Positions 1 to 9,579 of a stretch of 64,000 bases of DNA are shown one piece after another. Source of the stretch: Sphingorhabdus contaminans (GTDB taxonomy: Bacteria > Pseudomonadota > Alphaproteobacteria > Sphingomonadales > Sphingomonadaceae); contig NZ_VKKU01000001.1 in NCBI RefSeq assembly GCF_007280415.1, positions 992,001 through 1,056,000 on the forward strand, given 5' to 3'. The notes below the pieces were generated by a model. That model saw only the letters and a list, made by a program, of their open reading frames with translations, was not told the origin of the DNA and searched no databases. The first letter of the stretch is position 1, and each line of letters begins with the position of its first letter. Made by a program: the position numbers and the translations under genes.

Positions 1-997
1 AAATATCGGAAATATTGACATCGTCCGGGAACGGATTGACGAAATTCCTGCTGACGTTCCGGTGATTATTGCGACAGGACCGCTGACGGCAACAAATCTT
101 GCCAATAATATCATGGCCAAAACAGGCGAAGACCGGCTTGCCTTCTTCGATGCAATTGCGCCAATCGTTTATCACGACAGTATTGATCTGGATGTCGCCT
201 GGTACGCGTCCCGCTGGGACAAAGGCGACGGCAAAGATTACATCAACTGCCCTATGGACGAGGCACAATACCGCGCTTTTCACCAGGCTCTACTGGATGC
301 CGAAAAGACGGAGTTTAAAGAGTGGGAGATGAACACGCCCTATTTTGAAGGGTGCATGCCGATAGAAGTAATGGCCGCCAGAGGACTGGACACACTCCGC
401 TTTGGTCCCATGAAGCCCGTCGGCTTAGATAATCCCAAAACGGGCCGCTGGATGCATGCTGTAGTTCAGCTTCGGCAAGATAATAAGCAGGGCACGCTTT
501 GGAATATGGTGGGCTTTCAAACCAAAATGAAGCATGCAGCTCAGGTTGAACTATTCCGAACGATCCCCGGACTGGAAAAGGCAGAATTTGCCCGTTTAGG
601 TGGACTTCATCGAAACACCTTCATTCGTTCACCGATACTGCTGGACCGGCAACTGCGCCTGAAAACAGCACCCAATATTCGCTTCGCAGGCCAGATCACG
701 GGCTGCGAAGGTTATGTCGAAAGCAACGCAGTCGGTCTGATGGCCGGGCTGATGACGGCTGCTGATTTGGGCGGGACCAGAATTGAGCAGCCGCCGAGCA
801 CTACGGCGCTGGGGGCTTTGCTGGGCCATATTACCGGCGACGCACATGCCGACGACTATCAGCCCATGAACGTCAATTTCGGCCTGTTCGCTCCGCTCGA
901 AGAGAAAACCCACAAAAAGCAGCGCAAAGCGGCAATAACCGCCCGCGCGCGCGCCGATCTGGCTGAATGGATTGGAAGGTATAAATTAGCTATCTGA
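1..997 (+). CDS. trmFO: TrmFO, tRNA (uracil-54-C5) methyltransferase, folate/FAD-dependent (5' end outside window)
   Basis: Cytosolic flavoenzyme that makes 5-methyluridine at position 54 of tRNA, using methylenetetrahydrofolate. The frame is open from base 2, so only the C-terminal 331 residues are visible; the GTG at base 62 is internal, not a start. The N-terminal FAD-binding glycine motif lies outside the window. Visible family features are the ATGPLT stretch just after base 62, the [11 protein letters not shown] segment, and the late [14 protein letters not shown] segment followed by a GLMAG run typical of TrmFO/GidA-like proteins. By the usual family length (about 450 residues) roughly 120 residues are missing. 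It precedes the DUF1285 gene on the same strand. Confidence 0.93.
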   Translation, partial: NIGNIDIVRERIDEIPADVPVIIATGPLTATNLANNIMAKTGEDRLAFFDAIAPIVYHDSIDLDVAWYASRWDKGDGKDYINCPMDEAQYRAFHQALLDAEKTEFKEWEMNTPYFEGCMPIEVMAARGLDTLRFGPMKPVGLDNPKTGRWMHAVVQLRQDNKQGTLWNMVGFQTKMKHAAQVELFRTIPGLEKAEFARLGGLHRNTFIRSPILLDRQLRLKTAPNIRFAGQITGCEGYVESNAVGLMAGLMTAADLGGTRIEQPPSTTALGALLGHITGDAHADDYQPMNVNFGLFAPLEEKTHKKQRKAAITARARADLAEWIGRYKLAI

Positions 998-1057
998 GAC
1001 CAACTGCACTTTTGCCAAGGCTTTGACGAACAGCAACTTTGAACCTATCGCTGAAAT

Positions 1058-1609
1058 ATGCCTTACGACGCACCCGACCTCGCCAAACTGAACCTATCAG
1101 AGATCGCAGCGTTAGCCGCGGCGCGTAAATTACCTCCTATCGAGAATTGGGACCCCACGCACATTGGCGAGAGCGAAATGCGCATCGCTGCAGACGGTAA
1201 ATGGTATCATCAAGGCGACGAAATCCGCAGGCCGGCAATGATCCGGGCCTTTTCAAGTCTTTTACAATGCGATGCCGATGGACAACATTGGCTCGTTACG
1301 CCGCAGCAGAAACTATCCATCGATGTTGAAGATGCACCTTTCATTGCAGTGGAAATGCAAAGCGAAGGCGAATTTGAATCGAGATGCCTGGCATTTCGCT
1401 TGAACACAGATGATTTAGTCGTTGCTGGCCCGGGCTCAGAACTGGCTTTTCGTAACGATCTGCCCTGCCTGCATGTCCGTAAAGGGCTTTGGGCAAAAAT
1501 CGCTCGGTCAGCCTATTATGAGCTGGCTGAAATCGCTTTGGCAGAGTGCCCAAAAGAACCCAAAATATGGAGCAAGGGCGTGGTATTTCCGATCGGCACA
1601 TCCCAATGA
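1058..1609 (+). CDS. DUF1285 family protein
   Basis: A 183-residue soluble protein of unknown function with no signal peptide or membrane segment. Recognisable family features are the PIENWDP segment near the N-terminus, the W-Y-H-Q-G-D-x-I strand, and a central WLVTPQQK stretch with acidic neighbours. Members of DUF1285 often sit just ahead of a NUDIX CoA pyrophosphatase and a CCA-adding enzyme in alphaproteobacteria, as here. Its TGA is overlapped by the ATG of the NUDIX gene, so the two are probably translationally coupled. The molecular function is unknown to me; the family call is firm. Confidence 0.85.
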   Translation: MPYDAPDLAKLNLSEIAALAAARKLPPIENWDPTHIGESEMRIAADGKWYHQGDEIRRPAMIRAFSSLLQCDADGQHWLVTPQQKLSIDVEDAPFIAVEMQSEGEFESRCLAFRLNTDDLVVAGPGSELAFRNDLPCLHVRKGLWAKIARSAYYELAEIALAECPKEPKIWSKGVVFPIGTSQ

Positions 1610-2178
1610 CGTGGATTGAACGGATAAGCGCAGCTTTGACCGCTGATTGGAGCGTTGTTGTTGAAGATGAAAGAGACTTCGGGGTCAAAGAGCATCGCGC
1701 CGCAGCAGTTTTAATTCCTATCACCAACCGTCCGCAGCCTGGCGTTATACTTACACAGCGTCCAGATTGGTTGCGCAGCCATGCAGGGCAAGTCGCATTT
1801 CCGGGCGGCAAAATAGATGATGGAGACAGTGGAGCCATCTCGGCAGCATTGCGGGAGGCACATGAAGAATTGTCTATAGATCCTTCAGATGTGACGATAT
1901 TGGGCGTTGCCGACACCTATTTTTCCGGGAGCGGATATCGGATTGAACCTGTCGTTGGAGTTATTCCGCCCGACCTAAACCTCATTCCAAACCCTGACGA
2001 AGTGGAGGACTGGTTCGAAGTCCCTCTATCTTTCTTGCTCGACCCAGCAAGCGCCGTAAAGAAAACTGCGGAATGGAACGGCCGGCAAAGGACTTATTAC
2101 GACATGCAATGGGGCCAAAGGCGGATTTGGGGCGTCACGGCTGGTATAATTGCAAATCTGGCACGCAGGTTGTCATGA
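1606..2178 (+). CDS. NUDIX hydrolase, CoA-pyrophosphatase type (NudL/YeaB-like)
   Basis: Predicted to hydrolyse the pyrophosphate bond of coenzyme A or related nucleotides. The 190-residue protein carries the UPF0035 signature (LTQRPDWLRSHAGQVAFPGG) directly followed by the NUDIX box G-K-I-D-D-G-x9-REAHEEL, with the metal-binding REXXEE glutamates present. The ATG at 1606 is chosen over an in-frame upstream ATG at 1546 because it forms an ATGA overlap with the DUF1285 stop and matches the usual family length. The 3' end overlaps the cca start in the same way, giving a compact coupled operon. Substrate is inferred from family signature only. Confidence 0.9.
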   Translation: MTWIERISAALTADWSVVVEDERDFGVKEHRAAAVLIPITNRPQPGVILTQRPDWLRSHAGQVAFPGGKIDDGDSGAISAALREAHEELSIDPSDVTILGVADTYFSGSGYRIEPVVGVIPPDLNLIPNPDEVEDWFEVPLSFLLDPASAVKKTAEWNGRQRTYYDMQWGQRRIWGVTAGIIANLARRLS

Positions 2179-3401
2179 GCGACATCATACGAAGCGCAGA
2201 TTGGTTTAAAGCTCCCAGCTTGAGAAACATCGTCGAGGCGCTTTCCGACGAACATGGCGGACCGCGCATCGTAGGCGGTGCCGTTAGAGATAGCCTGCTT
2301 GGTCTTGGCGTCTCCGATGTGGATTTGGCCACAACGCTGTTACCGAAAGAAGTCATGGACAGACTGGAACAAGCGGGGATAAAATCGGTGCCGACCGGAG
2401 TTGAACACGGAACGGTAACTGCAGTTGCTGATGGAAAAAATTACGAGATTACGACGTTGCGAAGAGATGTGGCAACTGACGGTCGACGCGCTGTAGTCGC
2501 TTTCTCTACGGACTGGACTGAGGACGCGGCGCGACGTGATTTCACCATAAATGCCTTATATGCCGATGGTCATACCGGAGAAATCTTCGACTATTTTAAC
2601 GGCCAACAGGATTTGAAATCAGGTATTGTAAGATTTATCGGAGAGGCAGATGAGCGGATCGCCGAAGATTATCTCCGTATCTTGCGCTTCTTCCGCTTTT
2701 TTGCACGCTTCGGGACAGGGCCTGCCGACGATCGCGCATTAGCTGCATGCGCCAAAGGCGCACATGGCTTAACCGCCCTTTCAAGAGAGCGCATTGCGCA
2801 AGAACTAACACGCTTAATCACATTGCCGAACCCAATATTGTCGGTGCAATTGATGAAAGAATGTCGCATCTTCGCACAGTTTTTACCGGAGCTGGATGAC
2901 AAAGTCGTTGAAAAACTGGAGACAGTTGTACGAAGGGAAGCACAGCATAATCTGGACATTTCACTCGCTGCACGGCTGTTAACGTTGCTACCGCGGGATC
3001 CGGTTGCGGTAGACAAAGTTTCAGCACGGCTTAAACTGTCAAATCGACTGAGAGAGCAACTTCTACACCGCGTAAGTGGCGAGTTGCCCACAGAATCGAA
3101 TGTCCGAGAAATCGCATATCGGTGGGGCATGACCTGCGCCATCGACGTAGTTAATCTTTACGCTAGCGATAATATTTTCGAAAAATGCATTGCACGATTA
3201 ACTGGTTGGAGCCTTCCTGTGTTCGAAATCAAAGGCGGCGATGTTATCGCGATGGGCGTTCCCGCCGGACCCATGGTAGCTAGAACACTGCAGAGCCTTG
3301 AGCAGTATTGGATCGATCAGGACTTCCCTGCCATGGAAGAAATGTTCACTAAATCAGTTCAGATAGTCGGCGAACTTTTGTCTGCCACAAGGAAAGCATA
3401 A
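2175..3401 (+). CDS. cca: CCA tRNA nucleotidyltransferase
   Basis: Adds or repairs the 3'-CCA end of tRNAs in the cytosol. The 408-residue protein begins with a poly(A) polymerase-type head domain: GGAVRD at residues 34-39, the metal-binding D-V-D at 48-50, then RRDFTINAL, which is the nucleotide-binding region, and RILRFFRFFARF in the neck. The start at 2175 is taken because it overlaps the NUDIX stop as ATGA; a longer in-frame ORF starts at 2073 inside that gene. Length fits class II alphaproteobacterial enzymes. The 3' end runs 43 bases into the convergent c-di-GMP gene. Confidence 0.93.
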   Translation: MSDIIRSADWFKAPSLRNIVEALSDEHGGPRIVGGAVRDSLLGLGVSDVDLATTLLPKEVMDRLEQAGIKSVPTGVEHGTVTAVADGKNYEITTLRRDVATDGRRAVVAFSTDWTEDAARRDFTINALYADGHTGEIFDYFNGQQDLKSGIVRFIGEADERIAEDYLRILRFFRFFARFGTGPADDRALAACAKGAHGLTALSRERIAQELTRLITLPNPILSVQLMKECRIFAQFLPELDDKVVEKLETVVRREAQHNLDISLAARLLTLLPRDPVAVDKVSARLKLSNRLREQLLHRVSGELPTESNVREIAYRWGMTCAIDVVNLYASDNIFEKCIARLTGWSLPVFEIKGGDVIAMGVPAGPMVARTLQSLEQYWIDQDFPAMEEMFTKSVQIVGELLSATRKA

Positions 3402-5098
3402 GCGGCATCGCTGGTCATTGGCCTTGCGAAGTAGTAGCCCTGCCCAACCGAGCAACCTAAACGACGCAAAACTTCAGAAATTTCGCTGCTCTCGATACCT
3501 TCAGCGGTAGTTTTCATACCAAGAGCTCTTGCAAGAGACAGTACCGTCCGAACTATTGCTCGTTTATCTTTGTTGACCATCATCTCAGAGACAAAGCTGC
3601 GATCGATTTTGAGAACGTCGATCGGGAGCTGTTGTAGATACGCCAGATTTGAATAACCGGTTCCAAAGTCATCCATCGCCAAATTAGTATCAAGTGATTT
3701 GAGATCGTCCAGTAAACGTTTAGCTCCTTCCGGATCATTGATGAAGGCGCTTTCCGTGAGTTCCAACGTCATTCGATTACCAGCAATGTTGGATCCGCGA
3801 AGTGCTGACGAAACAGCTTCTACCACATCATCACGTTGAATTTGCACCGCTGACATATTAACCGAGATTCGGAAATCCTGTTGACCCAGCATGCGCTCGT
3901 CCCACAATGCTATGGTCTTTGCGGCTTCTTCCAGAGCCCAGCGACCAAGAGGCACGATTAAACCGCTTTCTTCAGCAACCGGAATAAAGTCTACCGGTGA
4001 GATCGCTCCAAGATCGGCATGTTGCCACCTTGCTAACGCCTCAAAACCACTCAGCAACCCGGTGTCGAGGTCGACAAGCGGTTGGTAGTGAAGTTCGAGT
4101 TCCCCCATTTGCAGAGCGCGGCGGAGATCGGTTTCCATGCTGAAACGGCGGCGTGCAGTATCAACCGTTCCGGGAGTATAGAGCTCAAAAGACTTGGTGA
4201 ATTTCGCCTTTTTCAGAGCAATTTGGGCATGGCGCAGCGTATCCATTGGATCATCACTTCCAACCCGGCCTATCGCAGCAGCAGCGGCGCAGTCTACTTG
4301 TATCTCCAGACTGGAAAGCTGGCATGGTTTGAGAAATGCGTCGGTTAATCGTTGGGCGATGTGTCGGACATTGACGGTATCGTCATCCATTTGAACAAAA
4401 AGAGCGAATTCGTTTCCACCAAGACGGCAGAGGATTTCGTTGGAACGGATTCGGGAATTTAGTCGGCGGGCGACGGTGATGATGAGTTCGTCGCCGACCA
4501 TTGCTCCAGCGGATTCATTAATTCGGCTGAACCTTGCGAGGTCTATGAGAATGATGGCGTAACCCTTGGCCGAGCCGCTCTCAACCAAGGTTTCAAGCCG
4601 ATTTTCGATCTCTTCTTCGAATCCGGTGCGATTGCAAAAACCGGTCAGGCTGTCGCTGAGCATTTCGCGTCGGAGATTGAGGCGGCTGGTGGCTTCGGCG
4701 GTCCTGTCCACCATCGAAAGCAGGATCATGCTTCCGTTTATGCCAAACCGGGCGATGCTGATTTCCAACTCGCGCTTGTTGACGGGATCGGGCGACTGCC
4801 AGCATTCAAAATGCGTTTCCCGGCCCTCGTCCACCATGGAGAAAGCCCGGTCGGCCAGCGTACCCAGATCGAGGCCGGATTCACGTTCAAAACCCAATGC
4901 GAGTTCGTCAAATTTGGGATTGCTCAGAACATATTCGACGCGATCGGCCTGAAGCCGGAAAATCGCACCTGCAATCGGCAGAGACGCCAGCCAGCCATAT
5001 TCAAGCCGCGGATCAACCTGATTCAGCGAAGCAACCTTAGGCAGCTTAGCGCTGAAAGGGGACAATTCGGCAATATCGCGGCGGATAATATGCTTCAT
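3359..5098 (-). CDS. PAS-like/GGDEF/EAL c-di-GMP turnover protein
   Basis: A 579-residue cytosolic protein with three parts: an N-terminal PAS-like sensor (about residues 30-135), a GGDEF domain (about 145-310) and an EAL domain (about 325-570). The GGDEF signature reads GGNEF at 227-231, and the usual inhibitory RxxD site five residues upstream reads RSNE, so cyclase activity and product inhibition are doubtful. The EAL side looks intact: EAL at 353-355 within FEALARWQ, then ELTESAF, DDFGTGYS and LKIDRSF with the metal ligands. Most likely a phosphodiesterase, with GGDEF as a GTP sensor (inference). There are no membrane segments. Its last 43 bases overlap the end of cca tail to tail. Confidence 0.92.
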   Translation of the reverse strand: MKHIIRRDIAELSPFSAKLPKVASLNQVDPRLEYGWLASLPIAGAIFRLQADRVEYVLSNPKFDELALGFERESGLDLGTLADRAFSMVDEGRETHFECWQSPDPVNKRELEISIARFGINGSMILLSMVDRTAEATSRLNLRREMLSDSLTGFCNRTGFEEEIENRLETLVESGSAKGYAIILIDLARFSRINESAGAMVGDELIITVARRLNSRIRSNEILCRLGGNEFALFVQMDDDTVNVRHIAQRLTDAFLKPCQLSSLEIQVDCAAAAAIGRVGSDDPMDTLRHAQIALKKAKFTKSFELYTPGTVDTARRRFSMETDLRRALQMGELELHYQPLVDLDTGLLSGFEALARWQHADLGAISPVDFIPVAEESGLIVPLGRWALEEAAKTIALWDERMLGQQDFRISVNMSAVQIQRDDVVEAVSSALRGSNIAGNRMTLELTESAFINDPEGAKRLLDDLKSLDTNLAMDDFGTGYSNLAYLQQLPIDVLKIDRSFVSEMMVNKDKRAIVRTVLSLARALGMKTTAEGIESSEISEVLRRLGCSVGQGYYFARPMTSDAAYAFLVADKSSPTI

Positions 5099-5181
5099 TC
5101 CAACAGGCCATAAGGCCTAGTTGTAAAAAATCGTCACCTAAGTTGTGGTGGATATTTGGTTAATTTTTGGCGAGGCCGCCA

Positions 5182-7506
5182 TTAGTCAAACCGGTTATTC
5201 CGCGGAAATCCTTGAGGTGGAAGCCGTCCGGCTGCTCCGCGTGCGACACGCCACAGCGACATGTCATTTTCGGTCCGCGTTCGACCACTTTCGCCCCCCA
5301 TGGCCCAACTCAACCCCTCGCTCAGACGGAAGCACATTGCATCGGCAAGGCCGCCATCTTTATAGCGCTGCAACGTCACACCCTGCCCTTTAGACATTTC
5401 CGGCACTTCACTGAGCGGGAACACTACAAGCTTCCGGTTATCGCCCACGACCGCCAGATACTGATCCTTCAGCAAGGCATCATCGTCTGTTTCAGGCGGC
5501 GCGGGGCGCACGACCTTCAACCGTGCACCGGGTTTGAGCGTCACAACGCCCCGTCCTTTGCGCGTTTCGGCAATGACATCCGCCATTTTCGCAATGAAAC
5601 CCTTACCCGTCGAAGCGGCGAGCAACATGCGGCCATTGGGCGTAGCGGGCAGAACCGAAACGATATCATTGCCCGCTTCGATATCCACCATCGATCCCAC
5701 AGGTTCACCAAAACCACGTGCGCCGGGAAGCTTGTCCGCACCCAAGGTATAAAAACGACCATTTGCCGTGGCGATCAGGATTTTGTCAGTTGTCTGGGTG
5801 TGGAAAGCGAAAGCGAGGCTGTCGCCTTCCTTGAATTTGTAGTCCGCCTTTGCCGACAGGTCCGCATGGCCCTTCATGGCCTTTATCCAGCCCCGTTTCG
5901 ACATGATCACCGTTACCGGTTCCCGCTCGACGAAAGCCTCCAGAGAAATCTCCCGCGCCTGCCCTGCTTCCTCCAGCGATGTACGACGGCGGCCCAGTTC
6001 GGTATCCTCGGCATAGCCTTTGCGCAACGCAGCCAAATCCTTTTTCAGCCTCGTCTTCTGCCGGGCAGGGCTTTCGATCAGCTTTGCAAGATCTTCCCTC
6101 TCCGCCCGCAATTCATCCAGTTCGCGGCGGAGCTCCATTTCCTCAAGGCGGCGCAAGGAACGAAGGCGCATGTTCAAAATCGCTTCGGCCTGCCGGTCGT
6201 TTAACTGGAACTCCTCCATCATGACCGGCTTGGGTTCATCCTCGGTACGGATGATCTCGATAATCCGGTCCAGATTGAGGAAGGCGATGATATAACCCTC
6301 AAGCAACTCCAGTCGCGCATCGATCTTGTCGAGCCGATGCTGTGACCGGCGCACCAGCACTTCAAGCTGATGGTGAAGCCAGTGCCGCAGCACCTCGCCA
6401 ATTCCCATGACACGTGGCGTCCGCTCGGCATCCAAAACGTTGAGATTGAGCGAAAAGCGGGTTTCGAGATCGGTCAGGCGAAACAGCGCATTTTTCAAAT
6501 CATCGGGATCGACATTGCGACTTTTTGGGACAAGCACGATACGGATCTGCTCGTCGCTTTCATCCCGGATATCTTCCAGAATGGGCAGTTTCTTGTCGGC
6601 TATCAGTTGGGCAATCTGTTCGATCAACTTGCCTTTTTGGACCTGGTACGGAATTTCCGAAATGACCAGTTGCCAGGTTCCGCCGGATTGTTTTTCAACC
6701 CCTGTTGGTTCCCAATTACCAGCATCATCACGGCCAGTCGAAAATCGTGCCCGGACCCGCATCGCGCCGCGTCCACTGGCATAGGCAGCACTGATAACAT
6801 CCTTGCTGTCGACCAATATGCCGCCGGTCGCAAAATCGGGGCCCTGGATAATGCCCATGATCTGGTCATGCGAACCGGACGGCTCGTCGATCAATAATGT
6901 GGCCGCATCAATGATTTCCGCGACATTGTGTGATGGAATACTTGTTGCCATCCCGACCGCGATGCCGCTTGCGCCGTTGGCAAGCAAATTGGGGAAAAGA
7001 CCGGGCATAACCTCGGGCTCTTCATCCTCGCCATTATAAGTTGGCCGGAAATCAGCCGCATTCTCATCCAGACCGTTCATCAATTCGATTGCGGTCTTCG
7101 TCAGGCGGGCCTCTGTATAACGATAGGCTGCGGCATTATCGCCATCGATATTGCCAAAATTCCCCTGCCCGTCGACAAGCGGGTAACGGAGCGAAAAAGT
7201 CTGTGCGAGCCGCACCATGGCGTCATAGACCGACTGGTCGCCATGTGGGTGATATTTACCGATAACATCGCCTACGACGCGGGCGCATTTCTTGTACCCC
7301 TGCGATGGATCGAGTTTCAGCAGACGCATTGCCCACAACAACCGCCGGTGCACAGGTTTCAGTCCATCGCGCAAATCCGGCAAGGACCGCGCGGTAATGG
7401 TCGACATGGCATAGATCAGATACCGTTCGGACAATGCGGCATCAAAAGGCGCATCGACAACGGCGTCGAACGGGTCTTCCGGCAATGTATCAACTGTATC
7501 GGACAT
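5182..7506 (-). CDS. parC: DNA topoisomerase IV subunit A
   Basis: Catalytic DNA cleavage subunit that decatenates daughter chromosomes with ParE (not in the window). The 774-residue protein has the type IIA breakage-reunion domain with [20 protein letters not shown] near residue 32, the HPHGD helix at 86-90 and the catalytic tyrosine Y130 in [10 protein letters not shown] coiled-coil tower follows (about 390-490, [19 protein letters not shown]), then a C-terminal beta-pinwheel-like part. Length and the [27 protein letters not shown] helix favour ParC over GyrA. The residue matching E. coli ParC Ser80 is Gln91, and Glu84 is Asp95. It is read divergently from purB. Confidence 0.93.
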   Translation of the reverse strand: MSDTVDTLPEDPFDAVVDAPFDAALSERYLIYAMSTITARSLPDLRDGLKPVHRRLLWAMRLLKLDPSQGYKKCARVVGDVIGKYHPHGDQSVYDAMVRLAQTFSLRYPLVDGQGNFGNIDGDNAAAYRYTEARLTKTAIELMNGLDENAADFRPTYNGEDEEPEVMPGLFPNLLANGASGIAVGMATSIPSHNVAEIIDAATLLIDEPSGSHDQIMGIIQGPDFATGGILVDSKDVISAAYASGRGAMRVRARFSTGRDDAGNWEPTGVEKQSGGTWQLVISEIPYQVQKGKLIEQIAQLIADKKLPILEDIRDESDEQIRIVLVPKSRNVDPDDLKNALFRLTDLETRFSLNLNVLDAERTPRVMGIGEVLRHWLHHQLEVLVRRSQHRLDKIDARLELLEGYIIAFLNLDRIIEIIRTEDEPKPVMMEEFQLNDRQAEAILNMRLRSLRRLEEMELRRELDELRAEREDLAKLIESPARQKTRLKKDLAALRKGYAEDTELGRRRTSLEEAGQAREISLEAFVEREPVTVIMSKRGWIKAMKGHADLSAKADYKFKEGDSLAFAFHTQTTDKILIATANGRFYTLGADKLPGARGFGEPVGSMVDIEAGNDIVSVLPATPNGRMLLAASTGKGFIAKMADVIAETRKGRGVVTLKPGARLKVVRPAPPETDDDALLKDQYLAVVGDNRKLVVFPLSEVPEMSKGQGVTLQRYKDGGLADAMCFRLSEGLSWAMGGESGRTRTENDMSLWRVARGAAGRLPPQGFPRNNRFD

Positions 7507-7632
7507 TGCTGCCCCGATAGCGGCGGTTATGCACGTCGCAAAGTGGCGAATTCAGCAATCCACAGATTTGTTATCAATCGCCCGCTCTGCTAACGGGGCC
7601 GCGACTCCGAACATCTGCTGAAAGCCGTATCC

Positions 7633-8958
7633 ATGATCCCTCGTTATTCACGTCCTGCCATGACCAAAATCTGGGAGCCGGAGAACCGTTTCAAGATCTG
7701 GTTCGAAATCGAGGCGCATGCCACCGACGCCCTTGCCGAATTGGGTGTGGTGCCAAAATCTGCAGCCGAAGCATTATGGGCCTGGTGGGCGACAAATCCT
7801 GCAATCGACGTGGCAGCCATTGATGCCATTGAGGCAGTGACAAAGCATGATGTTATCGCGTTTCTGACATGGGTTGCCGAACAGGTTGGCGATGAAGCCC
7901 GCTTCATGCACCAGGGCATGACATCGTCCGACGTTCTGGACACCTGTCTTGCAGTGCAGTTGACCCAGGCGACGGATATTCTTCTGGCCGATATGGATGC
8001 GCTTCTCGCGGCGCTGAAGACCCGGGCAATGGAGCATAAATTTACGCCGACGATCGGTCGTAGCCATGGTATTCATGCCGAACCTGTAACGTTCGGACTT
8101 AAACTGGCCCAGGCATATGCCGAATTTGCACGTGGGCGTGACCGTCTTGTCGCCGCCCGCGCAGAGATTGCGACATGCGCGATATCGGGTGCAGTCGGCA
8201 CGTTCGCCAATATCGACCCCAAGGTTGAATCGCATGTTGCGGGTAAATTGGGTCTTTCGGTTGAGCCTGTTTCAACGCAGGTTATCCCGCGCGACCGGCA
8301 TGCCATGTTTTTCGCCATTTTGGGCGTCATTGCATCGTCCATCGAACGGCTGGCCATCGAAATACGCCATTTGCAGCGGACCGAAGTATTGGAGGCGGAG
8401 GAATATTTCTCGCCGGGACAAAAAGGCAGTTCGGCAATGCCGCACAAGCGGAACCCGATCCTGACCGAAAATCTGACCGGTCTTGCCCGCATGGTCCGGA
8501 GCGCCGTGACACCTGCCATGGAAAATGTGGCACTTTGGCATGAGCGCGACATTTCGCATTCCTCCGTCGAACGCTATATCGGCCCCGATGCAACAATCAC
8601 GCTCGACTTCGCTCTTGGGCGGTTGACGGGCGTTGTCGAAAAGCTGCTTGTATATCCGGCACGCATGCAAAAAAATCTGGACCGTATGGGCGGCCTCGTC
8701 CATTCGCAACGTGTTCTGCTTGCACTTACCCAGGCCGGTATCAGCCGCGAGGATAGCTATGCCATCGTACAACGCAACGCGATGAAGGTATGGGAATCCG
8801 ATGGCGCATTGTCTCTATTGGAACTGCTAAAGGCGGATCCCGATGTAACCGCGAAAATGAGTGCGGAGGAAATCGAGGACCGTTTCAATCTCGATTATCA
8901 TTTCAAACATGTGGACACGATTTTCAAACGGGTGTTCGGTGAGGCCGTAAACTCATAA
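7633..8958 (+). CDS. purB: Adenylosuccinate lyase
   Basis: Cytosolic fumarase-superfamily enzyme acting twice in purine synthesis: SAICAR to AICAR plus fumarate, and adenylosuccinate to AMP plus fumarate. The 441-residue sequence has TSSD near 97-100, GRSHGIHAEP near 142-151 and the signature loop GSSAMPHKRNPI at 265-276. ATG at 7633 gives the MIPRYSRPAM start expected of the family. The last five codons and the TAA lie inside the left arm of the palindromic element at 8942, so the C-terminal tail (EAVNS) appears to be supplied by that element. No operon partner is evident on either side. Confidence 0.95.
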   Translation: MIPRYSRPAMTKIWEPENRFKIWFEIEAHATDALAELGVVPKSAAEALWAWWATNPAIDVAAIDAIEAVTKHDVIAFLTWVAEQVGDEARFMHQGMTSSDVLDTCLAVQLTQATDILLADMDALLAALKTRAMEHKFTPTIGRSHGIHAEPVTFGLKLAQAYAEFARGRDRLVAARAEIATCAISGAVGTFANIDPKVESHVAGKLGLSVEPVSTQVIPRDRHAMFFAILGVIASSIERLAIEIRHLQRTEVLEAEEYFSPGQKGSSAMPHKRNPILTENLTGLARMVRSAVTPAMENVALWHERDISHSSVERYIGPDATITLDFALGRLTGVVEKLLVYPARMQKNLDRMGGLVHSQRVLLALTQAGISREDSYAIVQRNAMKVWESDGALSLLELLKADPDVTAKMSAEEIEDRFNLDYHFKHVDTIFKRVFGEAVNS

Positions 8959-9208
8959 ATAGCGTCGTCGAGGCGTCAAAATGGCAAAGATATCGGGCCA
9001 AAATGCGCGCTGTAAGGCAGTTATTCTGCCTGCAAGCGTATTTTGGTTCGAGATCGAAGCCATTTTGGCGTCCCGAAGGGATTTGACCCATTTTGCCCAT
9101 GGCTGCGTCAGAAAGCCTTGAGATATATCTATATCCCAGCGGCTTCCTTCCTTTCCTCAAGCAAAATGGCCTCAAACCTCGACGACGATATTTATGAGTT
9201 CACGGCCT
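8942..9208. repeat. 267-bp nested palindromic element (MITE-like or structured RNA)
   Basis: Outer arms at 8942-8973 and 9177-9208 are inverted copies of 32 bases with 30 matches. Inside are further inverted pairs: 8974-8985 with 9059-9070 (11 of 12), 8998-9008 with 9036-9046 (10 of 11), 9015-9020 with 9026-9031 (6 of 6), and 9087-9096 with 9161-9170 (9 of 10). The word CAAAATGG or its complement recurs in these arms. No coding frame of note lies inside. The left arm holds the last codons and stop of purB. This fills most of the 315-base gap before the lapA-like gene. It could be a non-autonomous mobile element or a highly folded RNA; no clear target-site duplication is visible. Confidence 0.75.
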
Positions 9209-9273
9209 GAGTTATTCCCCCTACCCAAGTCGCCAAACTTTCCATAAGGTAAAACAAAAGGAGCCGACACCCC

Positions 9274-9579
9274 ATGCGATTTTTGAAAACATTAATCTGG
9301 GTGACCGTGATTGTCGGCCTGATTGTGTTTGCAACGAACAATTGGGTGCCCGTCTCTATCAGCCTGTGGGGCGGCATGCGGCTTGACACCAAATTGCCTG
9401 CGCTTGTGATTGCCGCTTTCATGCTCGGCTTTTTCCCGCTCTATTTTATTCACCGCACGGTATTGTGGCGAATGAAACGGCGCCTTTTGACGCTGGAGGG
9501 CAATCAGCGGACGGCCACATTCCCATCACCGCCGCCCGTTCCCCCGCGGCCAAGCTATGTTCCGGGTGATGCGGCATGA
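9274..9579 (+). CDS. LapA-domain (DUF1049) small membrane protein
   Basis: A 101-residue inner-membrane protein with two hydrophobic segments (about residues 4-22 and 43-62), the N-N-x-x-P-V motif between them and a basic, proline-rich cytosolic tail. This matches the LapA/DUF1049 family, which in enterobacteria assists LapB in controlling lipopolysaccharide synthesis through LpxC; in a sphingomonad lacking lipid A genes the role must differ (inference). The ATG is supported by AAAGGAG eleven bases upstream. The stop overlaps the pyrF ATG as ATGA, so it heads the pyrF-trp operon. The lapA-pyrF pairing is common in proteobacteria. Confidence 0.82.
   Translation: MRFLKTLIWVTVIVGLIVFATNNWVPVSISLWGGMRLDTKLPALVIAAFMLGFFPLYFIHRTVLWRMKRRLLTLEGNQRTATFPSPPPVPPRPSYVPGDAA

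Noticed and set aside
5167-6204. 345-codon open frame antisense to parC
   Set aside because: Shadow of parC codon bias; composition rich in His, Arg and Cys with no family features.
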